Assembly (NCBI GenBank): GCA_003194525.1 | Contig: NBIV01000093.1 | Coordinates: 62,001-126,000, forward strand | Direction: 5' to 3' | DNA: 64,000 nucleotides | Source of the DNA: Gracilariopsis chorda | Lineage: Eukaryota > Rhodophyta > Florideophyceae > Gracilariales > Gracilariaceae | Shown: one piece after another, positions 1 through 13,316 of the stretch | How positions within the stretch are numbered: the stretch's first letter is position 1 | Layout of the letters: each line of letters begins with the position of its first letter | Position numbers and translations under genes: made by a program | The notes under the pieces: model-generated | What the model was told of the DNA's origin: nothing | The model's input: the letters and a program-made list of their open reading frames with translations, nothing else | The model's database searches: none

Positions 1-1740
1 CAGACTCTATAATACTCACTGATCACGATCCAATCCGGTTCCTACAATCAAAGAGTAAGTTAACCGAGAGGCACTGTCGTTGGCTTGATGAAATTAAGTA
101 GTACAGCTTCGACGTCAGGCACATCGTGGAACGAAGAACGTTGTAACGGACGCGCTTACTCGTAGACCAAATCACATTCCATCTGAATTCCGCTTGCTTT
201 CGGCATGCATGCCGGGGAGGCACGATTGCATTCGTGGGGCCTACGCCTCCGATTCCTTGGCCACCGAATTACTAGCGCATTTCAGAGACAGTTCGCAGTA
301 AACCCCGGCCCGTCTGCTCCGTTGAACAACCAACTTGAACCTCATCGATGATCTCTTATTCTGGATGGGGACCTCCTCTTTGAGGCTGTATATCACCACA
401 CAGGACCTGCGATCAGAGTTAATGGATTGCTTTCATTGAAAGGGACACTTGGGTGCTGACAAGACCTACTGATCTGTTGTGCGAAGCATCTACTGGCTGC
501 AAATATATGAAGATATAATTCGCCTCGTACGAAATTGTTACCGCTGTCAGTCCGACAAGTCGTCCATGACGTGCCCAAAGGGTTTAATTAAGCTTCTGCC
601 GATTTCAAAACGTTGTTGGGAGATGGTTACCTTCGACTTCCTGACTGAAAGTCCTCGTTCCGACTTCGGACACGACGCCATCATCTTCTTCGTGAATATC
701 ATTCTTAATTATGCTATTTTTGTTCCGACGAAAAGAAAGCAACAGCGAAGAATACCATGGCACTTTTCGACACGAACCTCTTTTCGAAATACGGCGTGCC
801 CTATACTCTCGTTTTCGATCGCGACCTGAATGTTAGGTCTCGATTCCGGCGATTTCTCATGCAAAGTGTCAATATTCGGTGCAATATCTGTTCTGCTGAC
901 CACTCTCATACCATCCGGCAGTCCGAGAACATGATTCGCATGCTTTCATCTATGGTCCGTACCTCCATGCAGTCTTCGCCGTCCGGTTAGCGCCACCTCC
1001 TGCCGACTTTCGAGTTCTAATGCAACGCAGCTCGGCAGAACAAAACCTGCCATGCCTTGTTCAACAATTTAGGATACATACCTAGCACAACAGTCACCAG
1101 GCCCCTTCAGCACTCTACTAAACTCTCCGAACAAGCCCCCGACTACATTGTTCGTCGCAGAGCTTTTATTGCGTTTGGCAGAGAAAACATGGCTACCTCA
1201 ATACCCAAGCAAACGTTTTATGCACGCAGAAGTCATGCTGACGTCATTTACGAAGTTGGGCGCTTTGTTCGTCTCCGTACTGACAATTTGTCTCCTACTC
1301 GCCGCTCAACTGTGCCCAAGAAGTGGAAAACTTGCTTCATGGGTCCATTTTGCATTAGAGAAGTGTTATCGTCAGTTATCTACCGCATCGAACTGCCTGC
1401 TACCATGTGCCGAGCTCATGATGTCTTCCCCGTTTCGAAACTCAAGTTATTTCACTGCAACCAGTAAGGCCCGCTGGATATAGTGATTAGCATTGATCGT
1501 ACGGTTGTACAAGAAGTCTCCACAATACTTGATAAGAAGAAGTTTAATCGCAAAGTTTTCTATGTGGTACAGTTTGTCGGCAAACCTCGTGATCATGCAG
1601 TTTGGCTTCCCAGAACTTCGCTTTCGAACTGAAAAGACCATTTGGCATCTGTTCACCCCAGTTAGACTTTGCTGGGACAGCTTCAGCCAAATACGGAGTG
1701 AGTGTAACAATACAAGCTATTCGAGGACAGTACAATCAGG
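1..1740 (+). mobile_element. Ty3/gypsy fossil, 3' half (RNase H end, integrase, chromodomain-like tail)
   Basis: The reading at 1-110 resembles the end of a Ty3/gypsy RNase H (TDHDP...RWLDEI). At about 480-830 there is the zinc-binding and early catalytic part of an integrase (NCYRCQ, then VTFDFLTESP). At about 1057-1467 lies an integrase C-terminal region (PKKWKTCFMGPF...HDVFPVSKLKLF). A chromodomain-like stretch (VFYVVQFVGKPRD) follows to about 1630. The 5' half lies outside the window or is lost, and no LTR could be paired. The copy is old and broken in many places, probably ten or more. The family assignment is firm at superfamily level only. Confidence 0.75.
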
Positions 1741-2094
1741 CATGTAGCACTTCAAGCCATTCTAGTCACATGTAGTCTGGAATTAAAACTATTTGTCGAT
1801 AGTAAAGTTACGTTCATAGCACTTTAACCTCATGTAGTAACGTTTTAGTGTCTCTTCTAGCCGTTGGGAGCTCTTCATTCTATAGGTGTTGGGATTCAAA
1901 TACAGTCTGCAGTTTGCTATAAAAACGGGAAGATGATGGGGTCCTTAGAGAGAGAAGGGACCCCACCATTTCATTCATCAGCTCTCCACTACATCTATGA
2001 TCAGCGTTATAATTGTCAAATATACACTAGGAGGCGTTATCAAAAATGCCAAAACGTCCCTTACAGATCTTATACCAAGTATGCCTAGGCTTAC
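1741..2094. other. Spacer, no feature recognised
   Basis: This stretch has no coding similarity I can recognise and no repeat found elsewhere in the window. It separates two retrotransposon fossils of opposite orientation and could hold decayed LTR sequence of either one. Confidence 0.4.
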
Positions 2095-4990
2095 CACAGT
2101 ACCCTGTCGGCGTCGGGATGGGCGAGCACGGGCGCGGAGGTGAGAGCCACTTTGATGGAGTCTAGCGCGGACTGCTGCAGAGGCGCATCCACTCAAACTG
2201 ATGAGAGCGGAGCAAGTCAGTGAGTTGCTGCAAAATGGCGGCGTATCTGGCGGTGTACCGGTTCAAGAAGCAGCGGTAGAGATTGGCTAGGAAAATGAAC
2301 TGCTGGATTTGTTTCAAAGTACTCGATTTAGGACAGTCTTGAACCGAAGCGACAAGGCGCTCCTGCGTGAATAATCTTTTTTCTGAGACCTTGAATCACA
2401 GGAAGTCCACTTCCGTCACCCCAAACGCGCACTTGTGCAGTTTGGCGTTGAGGTGATGCTTGCGTAGTGCAGTTTGTACTTGGCAAAGGTGTTACTTATG
2501 CTCTTCAGTGAATCAGATGTACACAAGAATTTCGCCAATTTATAGCACCAGGCACTGAAAATTCGAATCAAGACGAGCTTTAGAGTTGAGGAGAAAGAAG
2601 GCTGCGGGGGCGTTGCAAGGCCTGAAGCACAGCCCGCGCTCCAAAGTGGGTGTAAATCGCCGTCTTGTGACAGTCTTCGTACTTGATTCTCATCTGGTAA
2701 TAGGCTCCAATGAGGTCTTTCTGGGAGAAGATGGTTGCTCCTGCGACTTGTTGCAAAGTCTCATCGACGAGGGACAAAGGGGTGGCGTCCGGGACCATCA
2801 CTCGATTCACCGCGCGATAGTCACAGACCATTCGGAATCGGCCAGATTTCTTCTTCACGAAGAAAACGCGAACGCCAAGCGGTGAGGAGGAGGGGCGGAT
2901 GAGACATTTGCGAAGGATTTCATCCAGTGGATTGCAGAGGATGGTGAGCTTTTGGGGCAGAGAGCCGGATTACCGGTCGAATTGGAGGCGGTTCGCCTGG
3001 TCAGAGGTTGATCTCGAAGTTTTGTTCGCGCTGTGGAGGAAGCTCGTATGGCAGCTCTTCTTTGACGACGTCCTCGAATTTTTCGATGATATGGGCCAGA
3101 TCGGTGTGGAATTCGACGGACGTGGAAGGCCGGAAGCGTAGTGCCTAGATTTCGCAGGCACGCTTCTTCAAGAGGCGGCACCTGCGTTTGAAGGTAATCG
3201 TCAGGACCGCGGGTTTGCCAATTCGCTTCGTCAAGGTTGACTGGCTACATGGCAGCAAGTTCATGCGAGAACTATCTGTGCGCTTGATGTTTAGGCTTTA
3301 GGAAGACCATTTGACGTGTGGTCGAACCTGTTAGAGCCATTGACGACCGGCGCTGACGAGCGGAAGCCTGTTGTAGTTGTCCTTCATGTCGATGACATAT
3401 GTAGTGGCGGAGGCTTTCGCATCCTGTAGGGCTATTGTAGTGTGAGCTTGGGAGTGAATTGGAACAGTAGTGTCGTGTGCAAGTTCTGTGAATGAGCACT
3501 CGGAAGGTTTCAGGCATAGTTTGCACAAGCGTGCGGTGTTAGGCGAGATAAAGGCATCAGAGGTACCTCGATAGAGTTGAAAGACAGCTGGGTGGCCGTT
3601 AACAGAGCCGTTGTACATGATCTCACCGCGGGGTTTTGTGTCCATGCGGAAAGAGTAGGGAGCGATCGAGCGCCGAGAGGAGCCGCACTGGTATGCAATG
3701 TGCTTAGTTTTTTGTGCGACTCTTCAGCCCGGAGGCAGTGCTGACGTTACGTCAGCGGGGGTAGCTTGGGTCGTTTCAATGTCCTTTACCACACTTCTTG
3801 CAGCGGTCGTGAGTGCGATAGATACGATTCTAGGATAGGTTGTGAATGTCAGCTGGTCCCCAACAGTCGGCAGAGAGTTCTTTGCCGGTCAGGGAGGCCG
3901 CATTGTTACTGAGAGAGACAGATCTTGAAGAGCGGTCCTTGTTCCTTGATTGCTTCGATCTCAACGAGAAAGTAGACGATGGCGGTTTTCGCTCATTCCA
4001 CTTCTCAGAAATGTTCAATTTTCGCATGTAGTCGGAGACTTTGGCCATATTGGAATGTCTACCATCAGAGTAGCGGGCGAAGAGCTTCTTCTTGAAGAGG
4101 ACTGGGACGCTGAGCTGGGAAAACGTAAACGCTTCGGTGACAGGAGTGTTACAGATGTCTGCCAGTTCGCAAAACTTCGTGATGTGTCCCTTGAGAGAAC
4201 CTTCATAAAATTGGAACCGAATGAGCTTGTCCTCCACAACCGCCGTTTCGTTCGCGAGGAAGAATTCAGAGAGCATTGCGGACTGCAGTTCGTCGAGGTT
4301 CTTGAAGCTCGTGCCTTCTAGTGTTGAACGAAATTACCAATGATCTGCATTGTCACGCAAACGGCAGGACACGATTTGCACTTCCTGTGAGTCGGTGATG
4401 GACGGACAGAGGCTGGTGACTTTGCGAACGTTTGAAATGAAAGATCGGACCTTCATTTAGGTTCGCTCGCTGTCTCTTCCATGGTATGTAGAAAATTTAG
4501 AAGACTTTAGAACCTGTAGGAGAGAAGTAATTGGGCCAGAATAGTTACGAGCGTGCGGCACTGCGTCCGTGAAAAGCTCTCCTTTGGGAACGAGAGGTAG
4601 TTATAGAGGTCTAGGTGGGTCATCAAGGCGGTTCTGCTACGCCTGCAGCTGAGAGACTACCATAGACATCGTGGTTTGCTGCTCCTTAATCATCGAGAGC
4701 AGCGCTGTTGGAGGAGGTTCGGAACTTGAGCGGATGAAAGTGAGCTACATGGTGGCCGTGTTTCCGAAATTGATAGGTGGATTCTGGTTCGCAGTGCCTA
4801 CAGGGGTCCAAATGAAATATTTGGGCAAGTGATGGCAGTGTTGATGAAACGTGGGCATGTACAGCTAGAGTCTGCGTCTGCGCTACCGTTTGAGAGCCAA
4901 AGCGATGAGAGGAGATGGCTTGAGACGGTGGAGTCAGAGTGGCAACCCGACGACCGAGTATGGACTGACAGGCCAGTGGCATGACGAAAA
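2095..4990 (-). mobile_element. Ty3/gypsy fossil, gag to RNase H start
   Basis: Read on the minus strand, the order is gag-like (about 4280-3830), a retropepsin-like region (about 3645-3330), reverse transcriptase (about 3180-2580, with RMVCDYRAVNR and GAYYQMRI) and the RT connection running into RNase H (about 2400-2100, NLYRCFLNRY). The 3' half is missing. The right edge abuts the start of element A at about 4990. No LTRs are visible. It is old, with well over ten breaks. It is not the same subfamily as A/B or C/D, judging by its gag and RT wording. Confidence 0.7.
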
Positions 4991-7900
4991 AATGACGATG
5001 TTGCGATAATGAGTTCCAGCGGTGAGGAACGAAAGCAGATGCTACCAAATGCTACTTCCTTTGAGCACTACGTCAGAAGGATGGAAGGAAACTCTGAGCT
5101 GTCTTTAACGCAATTGCTGCAGCGGGAGCAGCTAGAAGTGAAGAACTTATCTGCGTCTTTTATGAAAGTGGACGTGGAGTTCTACAAGCTTTCGCGTGTT
5201 GATCTCACTAACTTGGATCGCACCAGAAGTGTGGAATTTGATAAACGCCTGAAAGAAGTAGAAGAACAGCAACCTGGCACTATGGCGCTGGTAGACACGG
5301 CTGAGAAGCCAATCGAGACAAATCAGAAGTTGCTCGCGGCGTCAGAGAGCGTGCTTACCGGTATTGTCGGACTGGGCCGCAGCCGTGGATCGAGCTACCG
5401 CAAACCAGTGCTGCCTTCTTTCAAGGGAAGCGACTCTACAGCTATCAAAGATCCGTTTGAGTTCCTTGGCGAAATCTAAGCGCTGCTGGAGGAGCACGAG
5501 GTGCCTCAGTGCCAATGGTACTCAGCGGTGCTAGCGACTCTAAACGGAATCGATCGTCCATGAGCAGAGAGTAACCTTGTTGGTCTCAGCTGGCAGCTGC
5601 TGCACGCGAAATCTCTTCACCACTTCAAGTCTCTTGCGATCTGAGACAAGCTGATTTGCGACCTCATGACGATTGCCCAGAAGCCATCGGAGACCGTGCA
5701 GGAATATAGCGACAAGTTCACGAGCCTCGTGGCCCGAACTGGTCGTGGCGATGACGGCGAATCGCTGGTCGCAGTTTACATCCATGGCCTAGACGCTGAA
5801 TCGCAAGACCTCGTCAATGTGACCCATGTGGCCAATTTGAAGATGTGGAACCGAACGAGCCAGGGTCTCCTCCAGTGTCAATCTCAAATTTAATCTCCAG
5901 CGCGATCACGTTACACTCATCTCTTTTCACGAGGCGCAAGAAGAAACAGACCAATAAGAAGAAGTCGACGGGTAGCCACAGCAACATGAAGTCGCCGGAC
6001 ATATATGGCACCTCGAAGAACCCCCGCTCCGAGAAGGGTCATTCAAAGACTGATGACGCGGACCAGAGGAAAGGAAAATCACTGGACGCCGCGGCGATGG
6101 AGCAACTCTGGAAGGAGAAGAAATGCTTGGAACACAGAAAGCCGTGGAAGCCGGGACATAAGTGCGAACACGGCGCCAAGGAGGAGCATCAGGCTGCGAT
6201 CCTCCAGATAGAGCATATTTGTGGATCCTGCGACACCCTCAATGACGCGGGGCAGCCAGTGGACGCCGACGCAACCCTTTTGGCGCTGTTCGGATACGAT
6301 GATCACAAAATGGACACCAGGCTTCTCTCGGACGTCACAGAAAGCCAGAGAACGAGAAACCTCACCCTAAAAGCCCTCTGCGTGTCCCCTGAAGACGCCA
6401 CGGAGCTTCTGTACACACCTCTTCAGATCAATGGTGTTGAAGAATGGGCCGTGGTAGAATAAGGGGCCACGTCTACTTTCATATCATCTGATTTCACACT
6501 GGAGCCCGTCATTCCAGTTCAAGATGACCGTGGCAGGGTGATGGCAGATCGGAAGGGTCTAGCTAAGGTCACGGTCAGCAATGGCAATCGCTCGAAGCAG
6601 CTAACGACCTAAATCATGCAGATGTTACCGAGGAGACATATAATCATCGGATTGCCGCACTATCCGGTGTTTGGATACTCTGTTGAAGGATTAACTCAAG
6701 CGGTCAAGATTCCAGGTGATGAAGACCAATTCAACCCAAATCCCGTGCCAGGAAAGACCGGTACCGTATTCGAAGCATCTGAGAGGCCAGAAGAAATCTC
6801 GAATAGTGTGGCGATTGCCCTCGAACACAACGAGGCAATTCCTCTCTCAGCGCGTTGCACGCATCCATTGACAATCCTGCGCGTCCATACTTGATCACGC
6901 GCGCCGATATGGAGTTGGGTGAACTTCGTGTCTCGAAAGGATGAAGCTCGTGTCAGCGCTGCGATCAACAGATTGTTCTCAGCGAAGATTATAGAAGTCG
7001 CACCTCACGACTGCGCCAATGCTTTCCATATCCTTAGCGTTCCGAAGAAGGACGGAAATGGAAACAAGATTGATGTTCGTCCCTGTATAGACTTCAGGCG
7101 ACTCAAATTCTTGCTCCCGAACTCGAACTATCCCCTCTCCCGCGTTAAGGAGATATTGGACGCTGTAGGATCGGTTTCAGGGCCTGAAGCCGTGTTTACG
7201 ACTCTTGACATAAGAGACGGCTACTTCCGTTTTACCGTCCTTGAAGAGGACAGGAACTGGGTGGCGTTTCGCTGGAAGTGCACACAGTATCGCATGCGCG
7301 CTGCACCTTTCGGAATCAAAACCATGTATACTAAGTTCCAACAGCTCATGGACAAGATATTTTACTACGTACCCTATGTCACTGTTTACATTGAAGACAT
7401 AATCGTCTTCTATTCGAACAAAGCAGAGCGCGCGGATCACCTCGAGCGCGTCATAGACATATTGAAAAACTGGAACATTCCTATTAGAGTGGACAAGTGT
7501 CAATTTGGTCGACGGGAGGTGCGACTGCTAGACTTTATCATCACTGGGGACTGTATTCAGAAAGACCCAGCCATTTTTGAAGCTATGTCAAACTGGAAAC
7601 GACCATCGACAGTGAGACAGTTGCTAAGCTTCCTGGGTGCAGCCAACTACTATCGCCAGTTCATCCTAAGTTTCTCGCACATTTGCAAGCCCTTCGACGT
7701 CCGTAGAAAGGGCAAGGGTCCACTGCAGTGGACCACGGAAATGAGCGAAGCTTTCGAAGAAATCAAGAATACAATGGCGGAGGAGCCTACTCTTGCATAC
7801 CCATTAGACGACAAAGAATACTTGGTTGGAACCGATGCTTCAGATTTTGGACTTGGAGAGTGGATCGGGCAGAAGCCAAACGGAAAACATATCTGCTTTA

Positions 7901-8891
7901 TAGCTTTCGCGTCGCCATCTCTGTCACACCCGAAAACCAACTACGGTGCCACAAATAAATAACTGCTCGCTCTAGTATGGGCGTTGGGTAAGTTCCGGTA
8001 CTACCTGCTGGAAAAGATATTCCTCTTGTGCACCCTCCACCACGCGATTACAGTCCTTCACATTCAACTCACAGTGAAATCGATGATTGCACGATGTTTT
8101 GACCGCATAATCGAATTTAACTTCTGCATCGTGCACCTACCAGGTCTTCCCAATTATCTGGCAGACGGTTTGAGCCGTACGATGCCGATCGCTACCCTTG
8201 CAGGCCTCGCTGTCCCGCAGCTTGTACGAAATAAGACTGCGCCGGAGGCTGAGGGCGAGAGAAGATCATTCGTTGAGCTTGCCCATAGATTCGGACACTT
8301 TGGCGAAACAGGAGTCTTTAAAAAGCTTTGGCATGATGGATATTTGTGGGACGGAATCAGAAATGACATTCGGAAGGAAGCCGGTTCTTGCATACCTTGT
8401 CTGTGCTATAATATTTAGAAACGTGGGTTCCACCCACTGAAGTCTGTTGTTGCAGAGCTGCTCTGGGATCACCGCGCAGTGCATTTGATAAAATCACTAC
8501 CCGTCTCGGATAATGGTCACAACACCCTAATGACAATTGTTTGTCTTTTGACGAAACTTGCAATCTTGCGTCCTCTCAAGAGCAAGGAGATGGAACAGGT
8601 GGCGCGAGCATTTTGGAAAGTAATTTCAATCTTTGGCGTACCTAAGGTAATTCAGTCGGAAGATAACTCGGAGTTCATAAAAGAGCATGTGCAGGAACTG
8701 GTGAAGCTGAATGGAATAGATTACCGCACCATCTCCCCGTATATCTCATAGATAATGGGGCGTTTGAAAAATTCAACAGAACGATCAAGAGTATGCTTCT
8801 AAAGGAGCTACACGGAGCTACACACCGATGGAAGGATTTTGTCCCATACGTTCAGCTGGCGTACAACTGCAAAATTGGCGCACTGACAAGC
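4990..8891 (+). mobile_element. Element A, Ty3/gypsy fossil, gag to integrase core
   Basis: Element A starts inside or just before gag (about 5009-5890), continues through the gag tail and protease region (about 5890-6900), the RT (about 6919-7750), RNase H (from about 7800, GTDASDFGLG) and the integrase zinc finger and core (about 8230-8891). Its 5' LTR is absent, cut at the junction with the neighbouring fossil. The integrase reading stops at 8891, where element B entered, and resumes at 18431. A and B are sister copies: gag, RT and integrase phrases match closely. It is broken in roughly six to ten places besides the insertion. Confidence 0.85.
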
Positions 8892-9143
8892 TGTGTTGCT
8901 GAGTTTGGAGGTACACGAGTTCGATCAGACACCTGCCAGTGGTTCTGGTTTATTGGGCTCTAGGAGTCTCTCTTATAGGACTCCTGGGTTGGTACTAACA
9001 TTTAATACCTATCATTCGCATTACAAAGCGCCAAAATTGGTAAGAGTCCAACCAGGATAGTTCCGTCTGAGTCCAGATGAATTCAGAGGGTTGCCCGTTT
9101 TGGTCCCCACTTCAGTCTGCCTGATTGCGTGTCCATCACCACA
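8892..9143 (-). repeat. Element B 3' LTR (left copy)
   Basis: A 252-bp sequence starting TGTGTTGCTGAG and ending CATCACCACA. It recurs in direct orientation at 18178-18430. It interrupts the integrase reading of element A. Confidence 0.9.
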
Positions 9144-12100
9144 TTACTCCCGTCCAGGTCCGTTCTACTCCTTTCGCTTCAAGCTACGTGTGGGGCGGAC
9201 CTTCTTCTAATATTTGCGAATAAAGTTGATGTCATTAAAGTTTTCCATGGGCTCCCAACTGGGTTCTATGTTATGGTCTTTCCAGGTCACGTAATACGCA
9301 TTTTTCCATTGCTTCCCATGCGATGGTCGATGATGTATTTCACTTCGTGGGTGCTTTCGTCAAATGCTGCGTCATTCTGTTCGCGAAAAACTACTTTCAA
9401 CTTCTCAGGTGGGACTGTTCTCTTTAGCTGTCCAAGTTCATCTTTCAAAACATACGCCCCTCCATGATTTTTCCTGACCACCTTGAATGGACCCTTGTAG
9501 CGAGCATCCTATTTCGATTCGTTTGTTACATCTTTCTTCATAACGAAAGATCCAGGTGCGGAAGCATCTTCTTTAACCATACGATTGTTCTTCTTGAAAA
9601 ACCGGGCATTCTTTTTCTTCACTTCTATGACTCGCTGGTGCACTGAAGGGTACACAGTCCTAAACACATCATCCTGATGCTTCTTCTAAAGCTCCAAGTC
9701 CAGCGTAACCTTCGTGTGAGATTTTCCAAAGCTTTCGAATCCATTTATACATCGGCCAAACATCAAAGAGAACGCTGTCGATCCTGTCAAAGCAGCTACC
9801 TTGCAGTTGTACGCGAGCTTAATAAACGGTATAAATTCCTCCCACCTGTGTGTTTGTCCGTCGAGTTCTTCTAGCAGCATTGTCTCCACTGTTTCATTGA
9901 TCCGTTCTGCTGTGCCTTTAGCGCACGGATTGTATGCAGAAATTGTGCGATGGTCTATTCCGTTAAGCATAGTGAGTTCTTGGATAAAATCGTTCACAAA
10001 TTCGGAGCTGTTGTCAGACTGCATGAATTTTGGAACTTTAAAGCTTGATAGCACTTCCCACAACGCGTGTGCGACTTGTCCCATTTCCTTGCTTCGCAGT
10101 GGCAGCAGTATTGCAAACTTATTCATGATGCAAACAACTGTCAACAGTGTGTTGTGGCCACTATTGGATTCTGGTAGTGAAATGATGAGATCGATTGCGA
10201 TGATGTACCATGGTAGACTGGCGACAACACACTTCAATGGGTTTCTTAGTATTATAGCAAAAATACGGCAAATAACCTTTGGTCTCTCTTTTGATGTCCT
10301 TTTGGATATTGACCCACCCGTATCCGTCGTTCCACAGCTTCTTACATACTTCTATCTCTCTGAAATGGCCGAAAGCGGGTGCTCGCTGTACTAAACTGTG
10401 TCGTTCTTTCTCTGTGTCCTGAGAGTTTTTGTCCTGGACAAGCTGCGAGACTGTAGTGCTCGAGAGCGACACGGGAGGAATTTTTTGGCTGAGGGCGTCT
10501 GCAAGAGCGTTATGTGGCCCTAGGAGATGAACGACAACAAAGTTGAACTGAATGATCCGATCGAACCATCTGGCCAACATGGAGTTCACATTTCACTGGC
10601 CTTGCAAAAAGGTAAGCACTCGATGGTTGGAATAGAGCACAAAGTGTCGTCCCAGAAGTTAGCATCTGAATTTCTCAATGCCCCAAACAACGGCAAGAAG
10701 TTCTCTCTTAGTAGCTCCATAGTTCTTTTTGGGTAAGTCAAGGATCTGGATGCAAATGCGATGTACCGGAGATTTTCGTCGTCGCGTTTTTGGCCGACCC
10801 ATGCGCCCACATCGTATCCAGACGCGTCCGTGCCCACAAGATATTGCTTGTTGTCGTCGGGGTACGCAAGTGTTGTTTCATCTGCCATCCGGTCTCTGAT
10901 GTTCGTGAACGCCTTTTCCATTTCAGTAGTCCATTGCAGCTGAATTCGTCCCTTTCGATTGTCATCTAGGAGTTTTGAAAAGTGGGAGAACCGTGGAATG
11001 AACTGGCGGTAGTAGTTTGCAGCGCCAAGAAAGCTCAACAGTTGCTTGAAATTATGTGGGCGCTTCCAGCTCACGATTGCTTCCAATATGGCTGGGTCCT
11101 TCCTGATGCCTTCCCCAGTTACAACATATCCAAGGAGACGTGCTTCTTGCAGGCCAAAACGGCATTTGTCCATCCTGGTAGGGCTGTTCCACTCCATTAG
11201 TATTTCTATTACTCTTTTCAGATGCTCTGCATGCGCAGTCATGTTCGAAGAACAGATAATGATGTCGTGGATATAAATAGCCACGTACGGTATGTCATCA
11301 AATATCTTGTCCATTAGCTGCTGGAACTTTGCTGTCATCGTTTTAATACCAAACGGCGCCGTTTACATGCGGTAGTGCGCACTGTGCCAGCAAAACGGAA
11401 CCCATTTGCGGTCTCCTTCCAGTATAGGAAACTGGAAATATCCGTCACGAATGTCTAGTGTTGTGAAAACGGAATCTTGTCCGGTTATGGATCTAACAGC
11501 GTCCAAGATGTCTTGTACCAGAGAAAGTGGGTAGTCCAGGTCTAGAAGAAAAGCGTTCAGGCGTCGAATTTCGATACAAGGTCGTACCTTGAGGAGATTT
11601 CCATTACCGTCTTTCTTGAGCACGCTGAGGATTGGAAATGAATTTGCACAGTCATCTGGAGCAGGTTCGATGACTTCTGCTGAGATCTATCGCTTGATCT
11701 CTAAGTCAACGCGGTATTAGTCTTTTCGGGAGACAAAAGTTACCCGGTTCCATATCGCTGAAGTCGTCTTTGGCTGTACCCGAAGCATTGCCAGAGGATG
11801 CGAGCATCTCACAGAGAGTGGGATATTCTGCTTCCGTTTCAAAGCGTTTGCTACATCAGTAGAACTACTCTCTGTGGAATGTGCTGGGTCTGGTTGGTGC
11901 AATTCATCTTCGGGGGAAGGTTCTGGCATTACCTGGTTCTCGTCAGTAAGTACTACATACCATTTGAGGGACTCCTTCAATGGAGAAGCCAAACTCTCGA
12001 AAATGGGGTAAGCTAATTATCATGTTCCGGTTACGCTGTATTCACATCAGTTTTGCTGTGATTGACGCAGTTCGGGCCCCGTTCTTTACGAGAACTGTGA

Positions 12101-13097
12101 CTAGGCCTTTGCGTTCTGCCATGATCTTTCCTTGGCCATCTGGGATGTTTACTGACACCCGTTCCGCGGGGATGGAGTGCCTTAGTACAAAGTCCGCTGA
12201 TATGACCGACGACGAAGCCCTGCATCCACCATGGCCCATCCTTCTGAGTCTTTATCAACACACGAGTGTACACCAGCTCCCCAGCATCTTCAGGAGCCGC
12301 TGACAACGCGTTAGGTACCGGTTCCACTGGTGATTCGTTTTCTGCAATATCTTCTCTCAATTGTGCCTCCGGGTCAAACTCGTCGTAGGCAAGCAAAGCG
12401 CAAAGGTCACCATCGCAGGAGATACTTTCCTGAGAACTATCAGTTTCCAAGGATTCTGCCTGTGCGAGTTGCAAGTTAGCCGCTTGCAGATCCCTATTTC
12501 CGTTGTCATTTCAGTTGTGCCCGGGCTTCCAGATTTCTTCGCATTCAAAACAAAGGGCTTCTTTCCTCAAGAGTTTCCTAGTTTCAGCGTCAAGATGCTT
12601 TCCTTTCACGTGCTTGCCTTCTTCAGTTTTGAACCAATGCTTCTTTGTAGAGTGTTTAGTGGATCTGCAATTCCCATATTGCTTCTTCTTGGTATCCGTT
12701 TGCATCTGCTGTTCAGTCTGGGTCTTCATAGATGTCTGTTCGGTATCCCGACTGGACGTAAGTGACGAGTCGAGAGTGATTGCGCTCGATATTTCATCAG
12801 CTATTGATACGGAAGGTGTTCCCTTATTTGTTCGTTTCCACATGTTCAGTATGGCTGCAAGAGCCACGTGCATCAAGTCTTGCAGACTTGGATCCAGTCC
12901 TTGAATAAACACTGCTTTAAGGGTTTCATCATCGTCTCGGAGGCTAGTGCGAGTCACCATGCTTGTAAAACGATCGCTATACTCTTCAGTGGACTCTGAA
13001 GGCGCTTGGCGGATACTCATGAGGTCTCTTATTAGTTTATCTGGGATCGCCGGGGATTAAAAATGATTAAGAACATTTGCATGTACATGTTCCCACG

Positions 13098-13316
13098 TGT
13101 GGGGAAATACGGTAGTTTTTTGTCCAAGAAAGGTGAGGTTCGATGCCTCTGGTTTTACTCAAACGCTGCTCTGTCGTGCTTTAAGACAGAGCAGCAAAAA
13201 AGAACGCTATGCGTAGCTACTGCTACCTACCGGGTCACCTACGCTGCGTTCGGGTGGAAGGAACCCTGTTTCCCATTTAGGTTCCGACTACCCACGCAGA
13301 GCCGGCAATGGCTAAA
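13098..13316 (-). repeat. Element C 3' LTR (left copy)
   Basis: A 219-bp repeat beginning TGTGG, matching 17412-17630 over its whole length. A purine-rich tract lies just inside it at about 13317-13330 when read on the minus strand. Confidence 0.88.

Noticed and set aside
1-4990. The two left fossils as halves of one inverted element
   Set aside because: One starts and the other ends within RNase H, which is suggestive. No shared boundary sequence or LTR could be found, so the idea is not supported.
4686-5048. 120-codon minus-strand frame at the junction of two fossils
   Set aside because: It crosses the boundary between the minus-strand fossil and element A, and its end overlaps the A gag on the opposite strand. 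At most the left part could be gag of the older fossil.
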